Of a stretch of 64,000 nucleotides of DNA, positions 13,699-23,213 are shown one piece after another. Positions within the stretch are counted from its first letter, which is position 1. Each line of letters begins with the position of its first letter. Under the pieces are notes generated by a model, which was not told the origin of the DNA, did not search any database, and saw nothing but the letters and a program-made list of their open reading frames with translations. The DNA is from CAIPAT01 sp041665605 (GTDB taxonomy: Bacteria; Verrucomicrobiota; Lentisphaeria; Victivallales; Victivallaceae), in assembly GCA_041665605.1 (NCBI GenBank), contig JBAYIO010000007.1, forward strand, positions 23,862-87,861, given 5' to 3'. The position numbers were made by a program, and so were the translations under genes.

Positions 13699-16482
13699 TT
13701 ACTCTATTCTGCTGAATGATTTGGCAATTAAGACTACGCGCTCCTGTATTTTTCTTGCGGAACGGCGCACGACAGCGCTTTCATCGTTCAGATATTTATC
13801 AACCAGATCATGCCGTTCCACTCCCAGTCTGGCAAGACATTCGGCAGCGGCAAGTTCCAGTTTCCAGCGCGAATTCTCACTATACGTTTTGATGTTACCG
13901 GTACTTTTCTGGAACACCTCCTCAACCGGCAGATCATCGCGTTCAAGCATTCCGGTTATGACCTCGGCCGAGCTTGTGCTTCCGATATTCGCCAAAGCCC
14001 GCATTGCCAGTATCAATGCTGTTCTATCCGAGCTTTTATCCTGAATCACGCATTCCAGCAAAGGCACTGCGGCTTTCACTTTATTGAATCCCAGCACTGC
14101 GATTGCCGGCTTCCAAAGTTCCGTGGTCTTATTCCCCGCGCCCAAAGGCTTTATCGCGCTTCGTTCTTTGACGCAATTCATAAGTACCTGAAAAGCATTA
14201 CTGTCGCCGGATATGGACAGAATCAGTGCGGCATTATATTTCTCCTGCGGATTCCCGGAAGACATTTTCTTCAGCAAATCATTTTTCCCGGAAATATTGC
14301 CGATTAATTTACGGATATCCGCGCCGCCGGATAATTTCTTTGATGCAGAGAATATATTTTCAGGCTTCCATCCATCCCAGTGATAATTATTCTCTTTGTT
14401 TTTCAGCGCGCCGGTACTGAACAATATTTCCTGAATTTGTTTCACATCTATCCCGCATGGCCTTTTGCCTGTTGCGTGCGCAATGGCGGCGGCGACTCCC
14501 GCGGCTTCGCCTATGCGCTGGATATCCCGCTGCATCCGTAACTGATTATGCGCATCATGATCCATGGATATTGCCCGGCAGGCGACGATCAGATTCAAGA
14601 TATTTTCAGGCAGCAGGCTTCTGTAGGGTATTTCGCAGCCTATCGGCGCAGACCAGTTGCCAAGCCCCCATACCCAGAGCATCGTCTCTTCGCTTTCATT
14701 TTCATAATCCATCGCGTGATTATCATAATGCCCCGGCGAATATGCGATCACATCGTCAAATTCCGATGAAACTATCTGGTCGCTGAATTTCAGCCGGTAC
14801 TTGCCGTTTATCAGTCTGCTGTTCCTGATGCCTGGCAGCGGCGCTATCTTGATAATCCTGTTTTTGTCGGTGTACTTTTCCACGTCATAGTGCTTTATTC
14901 CCTTTATGCGGGATCTCGACAAATCCCATGCGTCGGACGGATCGCAGTAGCCAATATCAAAATTCTGCACCGCAAGGGTGTTGTCGTCAGTCAGCATCGT
15001 TGACGGCTGTGAATATGAATGCGGCACGCCGTCTGTTTCCCTGCCGAATGTATAGGGACAGCCCGCCATTGCAGCTACATCGGCATCCCCGGTGGAATCA
15101 ATAAAGGTTTCCGCGCGATACCCCGTCATTCCCTTCATACTGTTGCATATCACGGCTTTGATTATTTTGTTCTCATTCGCTTTTCCTGTTGTCAGCGCGC
15201 TGCTTTCGGCAACAACCGTCTCGACTCCGCTGATGGTGCTCTCGTATTCCACAGCTACGCCGGATGCGGCAAATGCATTCATCAGCGCGATTTTTCTGGC
15301 TTCCGGATGAAATCCATGTATTTTTGTATTAATCACAAATAAGTTCTGGAGTTTTTCTGTATCAGCATCAATTTCATCCTGGATGCCGCCGTTTGCCCCC
15401 CAGTAGTATATATGGATTAACCCAGCAGTGGCAATTCCGCCAGGACAGGCGGAAGCCTCCAGCAGCTTGGTCCTGCATCCGTTTCTGGCTGCCGATATTG
15501 CGGCGAATACGCCGCCGGTGCCGCCGCCGCACACCACAAGATCCCACGGTTCCTTTTCATATGTTACCAGCATGGCGTCGCTCTTTTCGATTTTCCCGGG
15601 CGACGGAAATCTGTCCAGTATCTTGTTTATCTCCGCAGCCTTCCGCTCGCCGGATTTCATTCTGTACGCCAGTTCATTTCCATTGTACTCGAATGGTGAT
15701 ACGCGGAAACAGTTGTCTGCCGAAATCGTGCTGCATGCCGGGATTCCGCCGTATACTGGAAACTCTATGTTGGCGGTATGGGAAAGCACCGCATTGCGCA
15801 ACGCCGGGACTTCCGACCTGATGGATTTCATGATGTCCGGCAGTTCCATTCTGGCATGATAAACCGGCCTTGCGCTGTCAAACTCAATAGCGGTTTCATC
15901 GGCAAATGGCGACTTTCTGAAACGCAGCGGAGTATTTTTATATGCCAGTTCCTCCGGCAGCGAATATGCTTTGTCGATGCCGTTCATGAAAAAGCTGAAT
16001 ATATTTTTTGAAGGCGTCAGGTCAGAAGTATTCTTAAAAACGGATGATATGAACAGCGCATTGTCGGTCGTGTCCAGAAAAGTTTTGCCGCGGATGCTGA
16101 AAATTCCTGACTTGGACCCTATGGAAGCGGATTTAATGAGATTTCCTTCAAGCACACCGCCTGCTGGAAATGAAAACAGCAGTATATCAATGCCGGACAG
16201 CATTTTCAGCAGTGCGATTTCCGCGGCTACAGGATCTATCCGTTTGCCGGCAACGGCGCCGGCTGCGGAGATTTTATCCAGGAGCACGTCTGCATATTTC
16301 GATATGCCGCGCTCAAGCTCCAGATTATATGCCCATGTCGCTTCCCAGCCCGCGGAAGACCTCGGCTCAACGATCAGGACACTTCGGCCCGCCGCACTCA
16401 GTTCAAACGCCGCCCCGAGTCCGCAAAATCCGCCGCCGAATATCACCGCATCATAAATCTTATCCTGCATCTGATTGTTCAT
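13699..16482 (-). CDS. Fused double-FAD oxidoreductase with C-terminal HEAT-like repeats
   Basis: A 927-residue protein, about twice the family norm. Residues 10-300 form a first FAD module beginning YDAVIFGGGFCGLGAAFELS but lacking the usual family end. From about residue 312 a second, complete FAD_oxidored module begins (WDLVVCGGGTGGVFAAISAA, then CPGGIATAGLIHIYYWGANG, FIDSTGDADVAAMAGCPY and NLIVACRAISMDHDAHNQLRM). Residues about 740-920 are alpha-helical HEAT-like repeats. Several later glycines of the first module are replaced, so it may be a structural remnant. The gene is divergent from a PocR-AraC regulator and heads the FAD pair. The substrate is unknown. Confidence 0.82.
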   Translation of the reverse strand: MNNQMQDKIYDAVIFGGGFCGLGAAFELSAAGRSVLIVEPRSSAGWEATWAYNLELERGISKYADVLLDKISAAGAVAGKRIDPVAAEIALLKMLSGIDILLFSFPAGGVLEGNLIKSASIGSKSGIFSIRGKTFLDTTDNALFISSVFKNTSDLTPSKNIFSFFMNGIDKAYSLPEELAYKNTPLRFRKSPFADETAIEFDSARPVYHARMELPDIMKSIRSEVPALRNAVLSHTANIEFPVYGGIPACSTISADNCFRVSPFEYNGNELAYRMKSGERKAAEINKILDRFPSPGKIEKSDAMLVTYEKEPWDLVVCGGGTGGVFAAISAARNGCRTKLLEASACPGGIATAGLIHIYYWGANGGIQDEIDADTEKLQNLFVINTKIHGFHPEARKIALMNAFAASGVAVEYESTISGVETVVAESSALTTGKANENKIIKAVICNSMKGMTGYRAETFIDSTGDADVAAMAGCPYTFGRETDGVPHSYSQPSTMLTDDNTLAVQNFDIGYCDPSDAWDLSRSRIKGIKHYDVEKYTDKNRIIKIAPLPGIRNSRLINGKYRLKFSDQIVSSEFDDVIAYSPGHYDNHAMDYENESEETMLWVWGLGNWSAPIGCEIPYRSLLPENILNLIVACRAISMDHDAHNQLRMQRDIQRIGEAAGVAAAIAHATGKRPCGIDVKQIQEILFSTGALKNKENNYHWDGWKPENIFSASKKLSGGADIRKLIGNISGKNDLLKKMSSGNPQEKYNAALILSISGDSNAFQVLMNCVKERSAIKPLGAGNKTTELWKPAIAVLGFNKVKAAVPLLECVIQDKSSDRTALILAMRALANIGSTSSAEVITGMLERDDLPVEEVFQKSTGNIKTYSENSRWKLELAAAECLARLGVERHDLVDKYLNDESAVVRRSARKIQERVVLIAKSFSRIE

Positions 16483-16513
16483 GTCAAATCCTTGTTGTAA
16501 ACTTTAATATATA

Positions 16514-16541
16514 ATTATACTTGATTTATTTTTAACAGCAA
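16514..16541 (-). promoter_or_regulatory. Promoter of the FAD oxidoreductase pair
   Basis: On the minus strand TTGCTG (16536-16541), a 16-bp spacer and a consensus TATAAT (16514-16519), about 32 bp before the start codon. The 117-bp AT-rich divergent region is where the PocR-AraC regulator would bind. Confidence 0.6.
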
Positions 16542-16599
16542 TGTACTTTTCAATAATTGTGATGTATTATTCCAGTATATTATTATTTGGATTGAAACC

Positions 16600-17451
16600 A
16601 TGAATGAACTTATAGAGCTGATCGGGGCATTTGAACGACGCTGCGGACTGAAAATATGCTTCCATGATTATTCCGGCAGAATAAGGAATTATTTTCATGG
16701 AGAAAAATTCAAGCATGACAATAAATACTGTGAACATATCAAGGATAAATGCGGTCTCGGCAAATGCATGTCTTTCGAAACGCGCAATGTACAGATAGCA
16801 TTAGCCGGACATCCCGACGGATTCTTTAAGCTATGCCATGCCGGAGTGATCGAGTATGCCGCGCCAATTATGGAAGGGCCGGATATTCTTGGAACAATAT
16901 TCATCGGGATCTTCAGATTGAAATATCCTGCCGCAATCCCGGATGCAATTGCATGCCGGTGCGGTAGTGAAGACGTTAACCATGAACTTCATAAAGAGCT
17001 CCCGTATATTGAACAGGAAGACTTCAAGGATATAGAGGAAATCGCCAAATCGCTCAAGTCCAGAATTGAAATACTGCTGGCCAGAGAAGAAGTTATTTTC
17101 TTTTCACATGAGAAAAAAATCAAATGGGAAATAGAGAAATATATCGGACAGAATTGTCAGAAAAACATAACGATTCAGCACCTGGCGAAACATTTATGTC
17201 TCTCCGTATCCCGTACCGGACAGCTTGTCAAAAAGCTGTTCAATATGACCTATCCTGAACTGCTCAATAAAAACCGGATAAGCAATGCAAAAGCGCTATT
17301 ATCCTCGACTTCGCTCACGATAAGCGAAACCGCATACCGATGCGGCTTCTCCGATCCCGCCTACTTTCACCGGATTTTCAGGAAGCTCGAAAAAAACACT
17401 CCCGGAGAATACAAAATCGAAAATAACAGAACAAAAAATATGCTGATATAA
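16600..17451 (+). CDS. AraC-family regulator with PocR sensory domain
   Basis: A 283-residue regulator. Residues 5-165 match the PocR ligand-binding domain: LCHAGVIEYAAPIM and GTIFIGIF are characteristic, and the Cys-rich CEHIKDKCGLGKC is the family cysteine cluster. Residues about 185-280 form a double HTH AraC domain (NITIQHLAKHLCLSVSRTGQLVKKLF, then TISETAYRCGFSDPAYFHRIFRKLE). PocR of enteric bacteria senses propanediol-type metabolites, so a small hydrocarbon or polyol effector is plausible. It is divergently transcribed from the two FAD oxidoreductase genes, its likely targets. Confidence 0.9.
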   Translation: MNELIELIGAFERRCGLKICFHDYSGRIRNYFHGEKFKHDNKYCEHIKDKCGLGKCMSFETRNVQIALAGHPDGFFKLCHAGVIEYAAPIMEGPDILGTIFIGIFRLKYPAAIPDAIACRCGSEDVNHELHKELPYIEQEDFKDIEEIAKSLKSRIEILLAREEVIFFSHEKKIKWEIEKYIGQNCQKNITIQHLAKHLCLSVSRTGQLVKKLFNMTYPELLNKNRISNAKALLSSTSLTISETAYRCGFSDPAYFHRIFRKLEKNTPGEYKIENNRTKNMLI

Positions 17452-17484
17452 ATAGTTTTATTTTTAATTTTCTGTTTCAGGAGC

Positions 17485-19848
17485 TTATCCCAAAGTCCAT
17501 TCCCAGTTTTTTATTTCCGGCATGTCGTCGCCGTGAATCCGGATGTAATTCTCATGGTCGATCAGCCGGTCACGGATGAACTGTTTGACATACGCCGCTT
17601 TTGAACCCAGACCGGGGATGCGGTCGATGACGTCGCCGGCCAGATGGAAACGGTCAATCTCGTTCAGCACAGCCATATCGAACGGCGTGGTGGTGGTGCC
17701 TTCCTCCTTATAGCCCCGGACATGCAGATTGGCATGATTGTTTCTGCGATAGGTCAGGCGGTGAATCAGCCACGGATAGCCGTGGAACGCAAAAATGACC
17801 GGTTTATCTTTGGTGAACAGCATGTCGAAATCTTTATCGTTAAGTCCATGCGGATGTTCGGTACTCGGCTGCAGCGTCATCAGATCCACCACGTTGATTA
17901 CGCGGATTTTCAATTCCGGCAAATGCTGACGCAGCAGTTCGGCTGCCGCCAGTGTTTCCAGGGTCGGGACATCGCCGGCGCAGGCCATCACCACATCGGG
18001 TTCGCAGTTCTGGTCGTTGCTGGCCCAGCCCCAGATGCCGAGTCCGGCGGAGCAGTGCTTGATCGCGGAATCCATATCCAGCCACTGGAGCTGCGGCTGC
18101 TTGCCCGCGACAATAACGTTGATGTAATTGCGGCTGCGCATGCAGTGGTCGGTCACCGAAAGCAGGGTGTTGGCATCCGGCGGCAGATAAACGCGGATGA
18201 TCTCCGCCTTCTTGTTCACGACGTGATCGATAAAGCCGGGGTCCTGATGGCTGAAACCGTTGTGATCCTGCCGCCATACATGGGAAGTGAGCAGATAGTT
18301 CAGCGAGGCAACCGGCCGCCGCCACGGGATGTGACGGGACACTTTCAGCCATTTGGCATGCTGGTTGAACATTGAATCCACAATATGAATAAACGCTTCG
18401 TAGCAGGAGAACAGGCCGTGCCGTCCGGTGAGCAGATAGCCTTCCAGCCAGCCCTGGCAAAGATGCTCGCTGAGCACTTCCATTACCCGGCCGTCGGGCG
18501 AAACATGGTCATCGGTTTTCAATATTTTCGCGGTGGAAACCCGTTCGGTGATGTCAAACAAGGCTCCCAGCCGGTTGGAGGCGGTTTCATCGGGGCCGAA
18601 GACCCGGAAATTGCGGCGATCCCAGTTCAGCTTCATAATGTCGCGGACAAATGCGCCCATGCTGCGGATGGATTCAGCCGTGACCGTCCCCGGACTTTGA
18701 ACATCAATGGCATATTTCCGGAAATCAGGCATTTTCAATTCATGCAGCAACTGCCCGCCATTGGCATGCGGATTGGCGCCCATGCGCCGGTCGCCTTTCG
18801 GAGCCAGCGCCGCCAGCTCGGGAATGAGTCTGCCGGTTTCGTCGAACAGCGTTTCCGGCTTGTAGCTTTTCATCCACGTTTCAAGCATCTTCAAATGTCC
18901 GGGCTTGGTTGCCAGTTCGGCCAGCGGCACCTGATGCGAACGCCATGTACCCTCTACCGGCAGTCCGTCAACTTCTTTGGGGCCGGTCCAGCCTTTGGGC
19001 GTGCGCATGATGATCATCGGCCACATCGGGCGTTTAGTAAAGCCTTTGGCCCTGATCTTTGCCTGGATTTCCCTGATTTCATTGATGGCCTTTTCCATTA
19101 CCTCCGCCATGATCTGGTGGACTTCCAGCGGCTTGTCGCCTTCGACAAAGAACGGTTTGTAACCATAGCCGCGGAACAGTTCGTCCAGTTCCTCGTGGCT
19201 GATGCGCGCCAGTACGGTTGGATTGGCGATTTTGTAGCCGTTCAAATGCAGGATCGGCAGCACCGCGCCGTCATGAACCGGATTCAGAAATTTATTGGAA
19301 TGCCAACTGGCGGCCAGCGGGCCGGTTTCGGCTTCGCCGTCGCCGACCACGCACATCGCGATCAGGTCCGGGTTGTCAAATACCGCACCGTAAGCGTGAG
19401 CCAGCGAATAACCAAGTTCGCCGCCTTCATTGATCGAGCCCGGAGTTTCGGGGGCCACATGGCTGGGAATGCCGCCGGGAAAGGAAAACTGCTTGAACAG
19501 CTTTTTCATGCCCTCTTCATCCTGAGTGATGTTCGGGTAGAACTCGCTGTAGGTGCCTTCCAGATAGGTATTGGCGACCAGGCCGGGGCCGCCATGACCG
19601 GGGCCCGTGATGTAAATCACATTCAGATCGTACTTATTGATGAGCCGGTTGAGATGAACGTAAATGAAATTCAGTCCCGGCGTGGTTCCCCAGTGGCCGA
19701 GTAGACGCGGCTTCACATGGTCCAGCGTCAGCGGTTTTTTCAGCAGCGGATTGTCATAGAGATAAATCTGCCCGACGGAAAGATAGTTGGCGGCGTGCCA
19801 GTAAGCATTCATTTTACGCAGCATGTCACTGGATAACGGCTTATTCAT
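17485..19848 (-). CDS. xfp: Xylulose-5-phosphate/fructose-6-phosphate phosphoketolase
   Basis: A 787-residue thiamine-diphosphate enzyme that splits xylulose-5-P or fructose-6-P with phosphate into acetyl phosphate plus an aldose phosphate. Diagnostic features are GHWGTTPGLNFIYVHLNR, TGPGHGGPGLVANTYLEG, the ThDP motif VVGDGEAETGPLAASWHSN and the C-terminal DMPEIKNWEW. Length and collinearity match full-length Xfp. The start at 19848 is set by GAGGAGG five bases upstream; a GTG two codons earlier is within the ribosome binding site region. It lies 41 bp downstream of transaldolase on the same strand. The acetyl phosphate it makes is the substrate of acetate kinase, encoded by ackA at 10004. 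Confidence 0.97.
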   Translation of the reverse strand: MNKPLSSDMLRKMNAYWHAANYLSVGQIYLYDNPLLKKPLTLDHVKPRLLGHWGTTPGLNFIYVHLNRLINKYDLNVIYITGPGHGGPGLVANTYLEGTYSEFYPNITQDEEGMKKLFKQFSFPGGIPSHVAPETPGSINEGGELGYSLAHAYGAVFDNPDLIAMCVVGDGEAETGPLAASWHSNKFLNPVHDGAVLPILHLNGYKIANPTVLARISHEELDELFRGYGYKPFFVEGDKPLEVHQIMAEVMEKAINEIREIQAKIRAKGFTKRPMWPMIIMRTPKGWTGPKEVDGLPVEGTWRSHQVPLAELATKPGHLKMLETWMKSYKPETLFDETGRLIPELAALAPKGDRRMGANPHANGGQLLHELKMPDFRKYAIDVQSPGTVTAESIRSMGAFVRDIMKLNWDRRNFRVFGPDETASNRLGALFDITERVSTAKILKTDDHVSPDGRVMEVLSEHLCQGWLEGYLLTGRHGLFSCYEAFIHIVDSMFNQHAKWLKVSRHIPWRRPVASLNYLLTSHVWRQDHNGFSHQDPGFIDHVVNKKAEIIRVYLPPDANTLLSVTDHCMRSRNYINVIVAGKQPQLQWLDMDSAIKHCSAGLGIWGWASNDQNCEPDVVMACAGDVPTLETLAAAELLRQHLPELKIRVINVVDLMTLQPSTEHPHGLNDKDFDMLFTKDKPVIFAFHGYPWLIHRLTYRRNNHANLHVRGYKEEGTTTTPFDMAVLNEIDRFHLAGDVIDRIPGLGSKAAYVKQFIRDRLIDHENYIRIHGDDMPEIKNWEWTLG

Positions 19849-19889
19849 AGTCACCTCCTCATCTTGTTAAAATTGCGGTTTTACCCGGC

Positions 19890-21032
19890 TCACTCCGCTT
19901 TTGCCGCCTCCTGAGATTTTTTCTCCAGGATCTGCATCAGGTCATCATACGGCTTGTTGAACTTTTCGACGCCTTCATCTTCAAGCTGCTGTGTCACCTG
20001 ATCAATGCTGATGCCCAGCTCCGGCAGGGATTTGAACACGTCCATAGCAGCGGCGATATCGTCTTCAATCCGGATTGCCGGCTGGCCGTGGTCGCGGTAA
20101 GCGTTGAGCGTTTCCACCGGCACCGTATTGACGGTGTTGGGCGCGATAATGGAATCAACGTATTTCACATCGCTGTATTGCGGGTTCTTGGTGCCGGTAC
20201 TGGCCCAGAGCAGACGCTGCACGAGAGCGCCTTTGTCCATCAGTTTCTGAAAGCGTTCGCAGAAAAATAATTCCCTGTATATCTGATAAGCGGCTTTGGC
20301 GCTGGCAACGGCAACCTCGCCGCGCAGTTTCACGGCCAGTACGGCATTGGCGGCGTCCTGCTGGATTATTTTTTCCAGTATCGGATCAATCAGCGTGTCA
20401 ATGCGGCTGAGAAAGAAGCTGGCGACTGAAGCGACATGTCTTAACGGTTTATCCTGGCTGCAGCGGTCTTCCATGCCGGCAATATAGGCTTCCGCAACCT
20501 GGCGGTAGCGCGGCAGACCGAAAATCAGTGTTACATTGATATTAATTCCTTCACTGATCAACTGGCGGATGGCGGGCAAGCCTTCGAGGGTGGCCGGAAC
20601 TTTGATGAAGACATTGGGCTGGTCCAGTTCCTGCCACAGACGGCGGGCTTCTTCGATAGTGCCCTGCGTGTCATGCGCCAGATGCGGATTGACTTCCAGG
20701 CTGACATAACCGTCGAGCACGCTGGTGGAGGCATAGACCGGGCGGAACACCGTGGCGGCATCGCGGACATCCCGCAGGCTGATTGCATCGTAAATTTCTT
20801 TGCAGTTTTTACCGCCGGCAGCCAGCGCGCGAATATCAGCATCATAATCATTGCTGCCCGAAATCGCCTTTTCAAAAATCGCGGGATTGGATGTCATGCC
20901 GCGCAGTCCGTCGTTTTCGATCAGATGCCGGAGATCGCCGCCGGAGATCAGATCCCGCCGGATATAGTCCAGCCAGATTGATTGTTCGAGATTGCTCAGT
21001 TGCTTTAAAGGATTGTCGCCAATGTCACTCAT
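19890..21032 (-). CDS. tal: Transaldolase
   Basis: A 380-residue transaldolase of the longer (tal-pgi-related) subfamily that moves a dihydroxyacetone unit between sedoheptulose-7-P and glyceraldehyde-3-P. Motifs are GLRGMTSNPAIFEKAI near the N-terminus and NVFIKVPATLEGLPAIRQL, whose Lys forms the Schiff base. NVTLIFGLPRY and KDPQYSDVKYVDSII-like segments follow. The start at 21032 is preferred because CGGAGG lies six bases before it; the longer frame from 21053 has no ribosome binding site. The tal-xfp order gives the enzymes of a phosphoketolase ('bifid-type') shunt in one transcript. Confidence 0.95.
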   Translation of the reverse strand: MSDIGDNPLKQLSNLEQSIWLDYIRRDLISGGDLRHLIENDGLRGMTSNPAIFEKAISGSNDYDADIRALAAGGKNCKEIYDAISLRDVRDAATVFRPVYASTSVLDGYVSLEVNPHLAHDTQGTIEEARRLWQELDQPNVFIKVPATLEGLPAIRQLISEGININVTLIFGLPRYRQVAEAYIAGMEDRCSQDKPLRHVASVASFFLSRIDTLIDPILEKIIQQDAANAVLAVKLRGEVAVASAKAAYQIYRELFFCERFQKLMDKGALVQRLLWASTGTKNPQYSDVKYVDSIIAPNTVNTVPVETLNAYRDHGQPAIRIEDDIAAAMDVFKSLPELGISIDQVTQQLEDEGVEKFNKPYDDLMQILEKKSQEAAKAE

Positions 21033-21127
21033 GATGTCCTCCGTGTTTGCCATACGCCCGCAAAGACCAATAATTGATCGTTCCTCATAAAAATTAAGTT
21101 AACCCTGTTTTCAGCTTTATCAAGCCA

Positions 21128-21163
21128 ATAAAAAAGCCGGAGAAAATTACTTTCCTCCGGCTT
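21128..21163 (-). terminator. Rho-independent terminator
   Basis: On the minus strand AAGCCGGAG - 12 nt - CTCCGGCTT runs into six T residues. It lies 23 bp after the Gfo/Idh stop and insulates it from tal. Confidence 0.9.
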
Positions 21164-21185
21164 CCATTCAATTTTCCAATGCAGC

Positions 21186-22298
21186 TTACAGGTCGAGCAG
21201 ACCGTCCTGAAGGCCGAGCGGAAGCGCCGCGGGGCGCTCGCAGGTGGTCGTCAGTTCGATATGTTTGCCGGCAAGACTGGACTTTTCAAATGATTCCATG
21301 ATCTCAAGCACATGGAAGGCAAGCGCGCCGCTGCAGCGGTGTTTGCGTCCGGACTGCAATGCATAGGCCATATCCGCCGTGCCGATGCTGCGGGAGTTCT
21401 CGGTGTAGATGTGGGACAGCGGACATTCGCTGATCACCGGGCTCGGCACGCCGCCTTTGGCAAGTTTAACCGGGCCGCCGAAACCATTCGGGTCCGGCAC
21501 GAAAAGCGTGCCTTCGGTACCGTAGATCTCAATCGGATTGTGCCCCTGTTTCCACACGTCGAAACTGGTGATCATGTTGATGATCGCGCCGTTGCGGAAT
21601 TCAATGACTCCGGCCAGGTGGGTAGGCACTTCAACCGGCAGTTTTTCCCGTTTGATCAGCGCCTGGGGACCGGCTTCTCTGACGTCAAACGACTTCGCGG
21701 TGATGGCGCAGACGCGTCTGGCCGGACCGAGCAGATTGACCAGCGCGGTGATATAGTAGGGGCCAAGGTCGAACATCGGGCCGCCGCCTTTTTCATAGAA
21801 GAAAGCGGGGGACGGATGGTAATATCTTTCGGGACCGTAACCCATAAACATCGCGGTTCCGCCGATCGGGCGGCCGATCCAGCCGTCGTCAATCAGTTTG
21901 CGGCAGGTCTGCTGGCCGCCGCCGAGGAACGTGTCCGGGGCGCAGCCGACGAGCAGCTTTCTGGCTTTCGCGGCGGCGACAATCTTTTTGCCTTCTTCGC
22001 AGGTGACGGCGAACGGCTTTTCGGAGTAGGCATGCTTGCCGTGCTCAAGGGTTTTCAGCGCTATTTCAGCATGGGCTTTGGGAATGGTCAGATTGACGAC
22101 GATCTCAATGCCGGGATCAGCCAGCAGCTTGTTGACGGTTACTGCTTTTACCTTATGTTCTTCGCCTTTGGCCTTGGCCGCCGCCGGATTGATATCCGCA
22201 CAGGCGACTACTTCAAGGATGTCGAAGCGTTTTGCCGCGCTGAAATACGCATTGCTGATGTGTCCGCAGCCGATGATACCGATTTTAACTTTTTTCAT
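21186..22298 (-). CDS. Gfo/Idh/MocA-family oxidoreductase
   Basis: A 370-residue NAD(P)-dependent sugar or polyol dehydrogenase. The Rossmann motif IGIIGCGHISNAYF is at residues 6-19, and EKPFAVTCEEGKKIV carries the catalytic Lys of the EKP motif. Segments GPMFDLGPYYITALVNLLG and VIEFRNGAIINMITSFDVW are typical of the C-terminal substrate domain. The start follows GCAGGAA. It lies 22 bp downstream of a sugar-phosphate isomerase-like TIM barrel gene, a frequent pairing for inositol- or rare-sugar-type catabolism, and is followed by a terminator. The exact substrate is unknown. Confidence 0.92.
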   Translation of the reverse strand: MKKVKIGIIGCGHISNAYFSAAKRFDILEVVACADINPAAAKAKGEEHKVKAVTVNKLLADPGIEIVVNLTIPKAHAEIALKTLEHGKHAYSEKPFAVTCEEGKKIVAAAKARKLLVGCAPDTFLGGGQQTCRKLIDDGWIGRPIGGTAMFMGYGPERYYHPSPAFFYEKGGGPMFDLGPYYITALVNLLGPARRVCAITAKSFDVREAGPQALIKREKLPVEVPTHLAGVIEFRNGAIINMITSFDVWKQGHNPIEIYGTEGTLFVPDPNGFGGPVKLAKGGVPSPVISECPLSHIYTENSRSIGTADMAYALQSGRKHRCSGALAFHVLEIMESFEKSSLAGKHIELTTTCERPAALPLGLQDGLLDL

Positions 22299-22320
22299 TT
22301 CCTGCTTCTCCCTTTACCGG

Positions 22321-23079
22321 TTATTTGTTACCGCTGGCCAGTTTATTTGAAATCAGGTATTTGTAGCTCTGTTCCACGGCTTCAAACATATCGGTGTCGC
22401 AGCGGTCAAGCTCAACCACCATCCAGCGGGTGACTTTTTCATCGGCGGCGGCGATAATTTCCGGAATGTTGTTCTTGCCGGAGCCGACCGCGACCATGGT
22501 GTTGTGCTCTTTGTCGAACATGCCGTCCTTGATATGAAGCAGGACGCAGCGGGCTTTGAATTTTTTGACTTGTTCGGCGGCGTCTTCATGCCCGAAATTG
22601 GCGGCCCAGTAGGTGTCCAGTTCGAATTTAACTTTCGGACAGAGTTCCGCGTAAATATCATAGGCGATGCGGCCTTTGATGCGTTCGAATTCAAAATCAT
22701 GATTATGCTGGAAAAGCGTAAGTCCGGCGGCGGCGAGTTTCGCCTGCATGCCGTTGACTTTTTCGGCGGTGGCTTTAATCGAATCAAGGTCCTTGAACTC
22801 ATTCCGGCCGTAACCGCAGGCCACCAGGTCAATGCCAAGCTCGCCGGCCACTTCGATCACCTGATTCAGGTTGTCGGGATTGGCCCACGGACTGTGAGTG
22901 GAGGATATTTCCATGCCCAGGTCTGTAACGATCTTCTTCAACTCTTTCGGGGTGAGATTCCAGAATCCCGCCGGTTCCACTCCTTTGTAGCCGATGGCCG
23001 CGACTCTTTTCAACACTCCGACAAAATCCTTCTCCGCCTGCTCTCTCAACGAATACAACTGGACTGAAATCGGTTTCAT
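22321..23079 (-). CDS. Sugar phosphate isomerase/epimerase (IolE/xylose-isomerase-like TIM barrel)
   Basis: A 252-residue TIM-barrel protein of the AP_endonuc_2 family. Strand motifs are SVQLYSLREQAEKDF, YKGVEPAGFW, MEISSTHSPWANP, FQHNHDFEFE, FELDTYWAANFGHE (metal-binding ELD), CVLLHIKDGM and MVVELDRCDTDMFEAVEQSY. This matches short members annotated as sugar phosphate isomerase/epimerase, which interconvert keto-sugars or dehydrate inososes using a divalent metal. It has a strong ribosome binding site (TTAAGGAGAAAACCAA) and is first in a two-gene operon with the Gfo/Idh enzyme. A promoter candidate lies upstream and an AraC gene is divergent. Confidence 0.9.
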   Translation of the reverse strand: MKPISVQLYSLREQAEKDFVGVLKRVAAIGYKGVEPAGFWNLTPKELKKIVTDLGMEISSTHSPWANPDNLNQVIEVAGELGIDLVACGYGRNEFKDLDSIKATAEKVNGMQAKLAAAGLTLFQHNHDFEFERIKGRIAYDIYAELCPKVKFELDTYWAANFGHEDAAEQVKKFKARCVLLHIKDGMFDKEHNTMVAVGSGKNNIPEIIAAADEKVTRWMVVELDRCDTDMFEAVEQSYKYLISNKLASGNK

Positions 23080-23152
23080 TTGGTTTTCTCCTTAATTAAG
23101 AAAAATGAAAAACGTTTATACGGATGCTTTCAAAAAAAATACTATGACTTAT

Positions 23153-23181
23153 ATTCTATTGCGCGGAACGTTATTTATCAA
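23153..23181 (-). promoter_or_regulatory. Candidate promoter of the isomerase-Gfo operon
   Basis: On the minus strand TTGATA (23176-23181), 17 bp and TAGAAT (23153-23158). It lies in the divergent region shared with the AraC gene. Confidence 0.5.
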
Positions 23182-23213
23182 TTGACAAAAACTATTATTT
23201 ATTGATTGCATTT

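Noticed and set aside
18385..19704. A 439-codon plus-strand frame
   Set aside because: It is the antisense shadow of phosphoketolase, which has full family motifs on the minus strand.
21312..22433. A 373-codon plus-strand frame
   Set aside because: It is antisense to the Gfo/Idh oxidoreductase gene and carries no motif or ribosome binding site.
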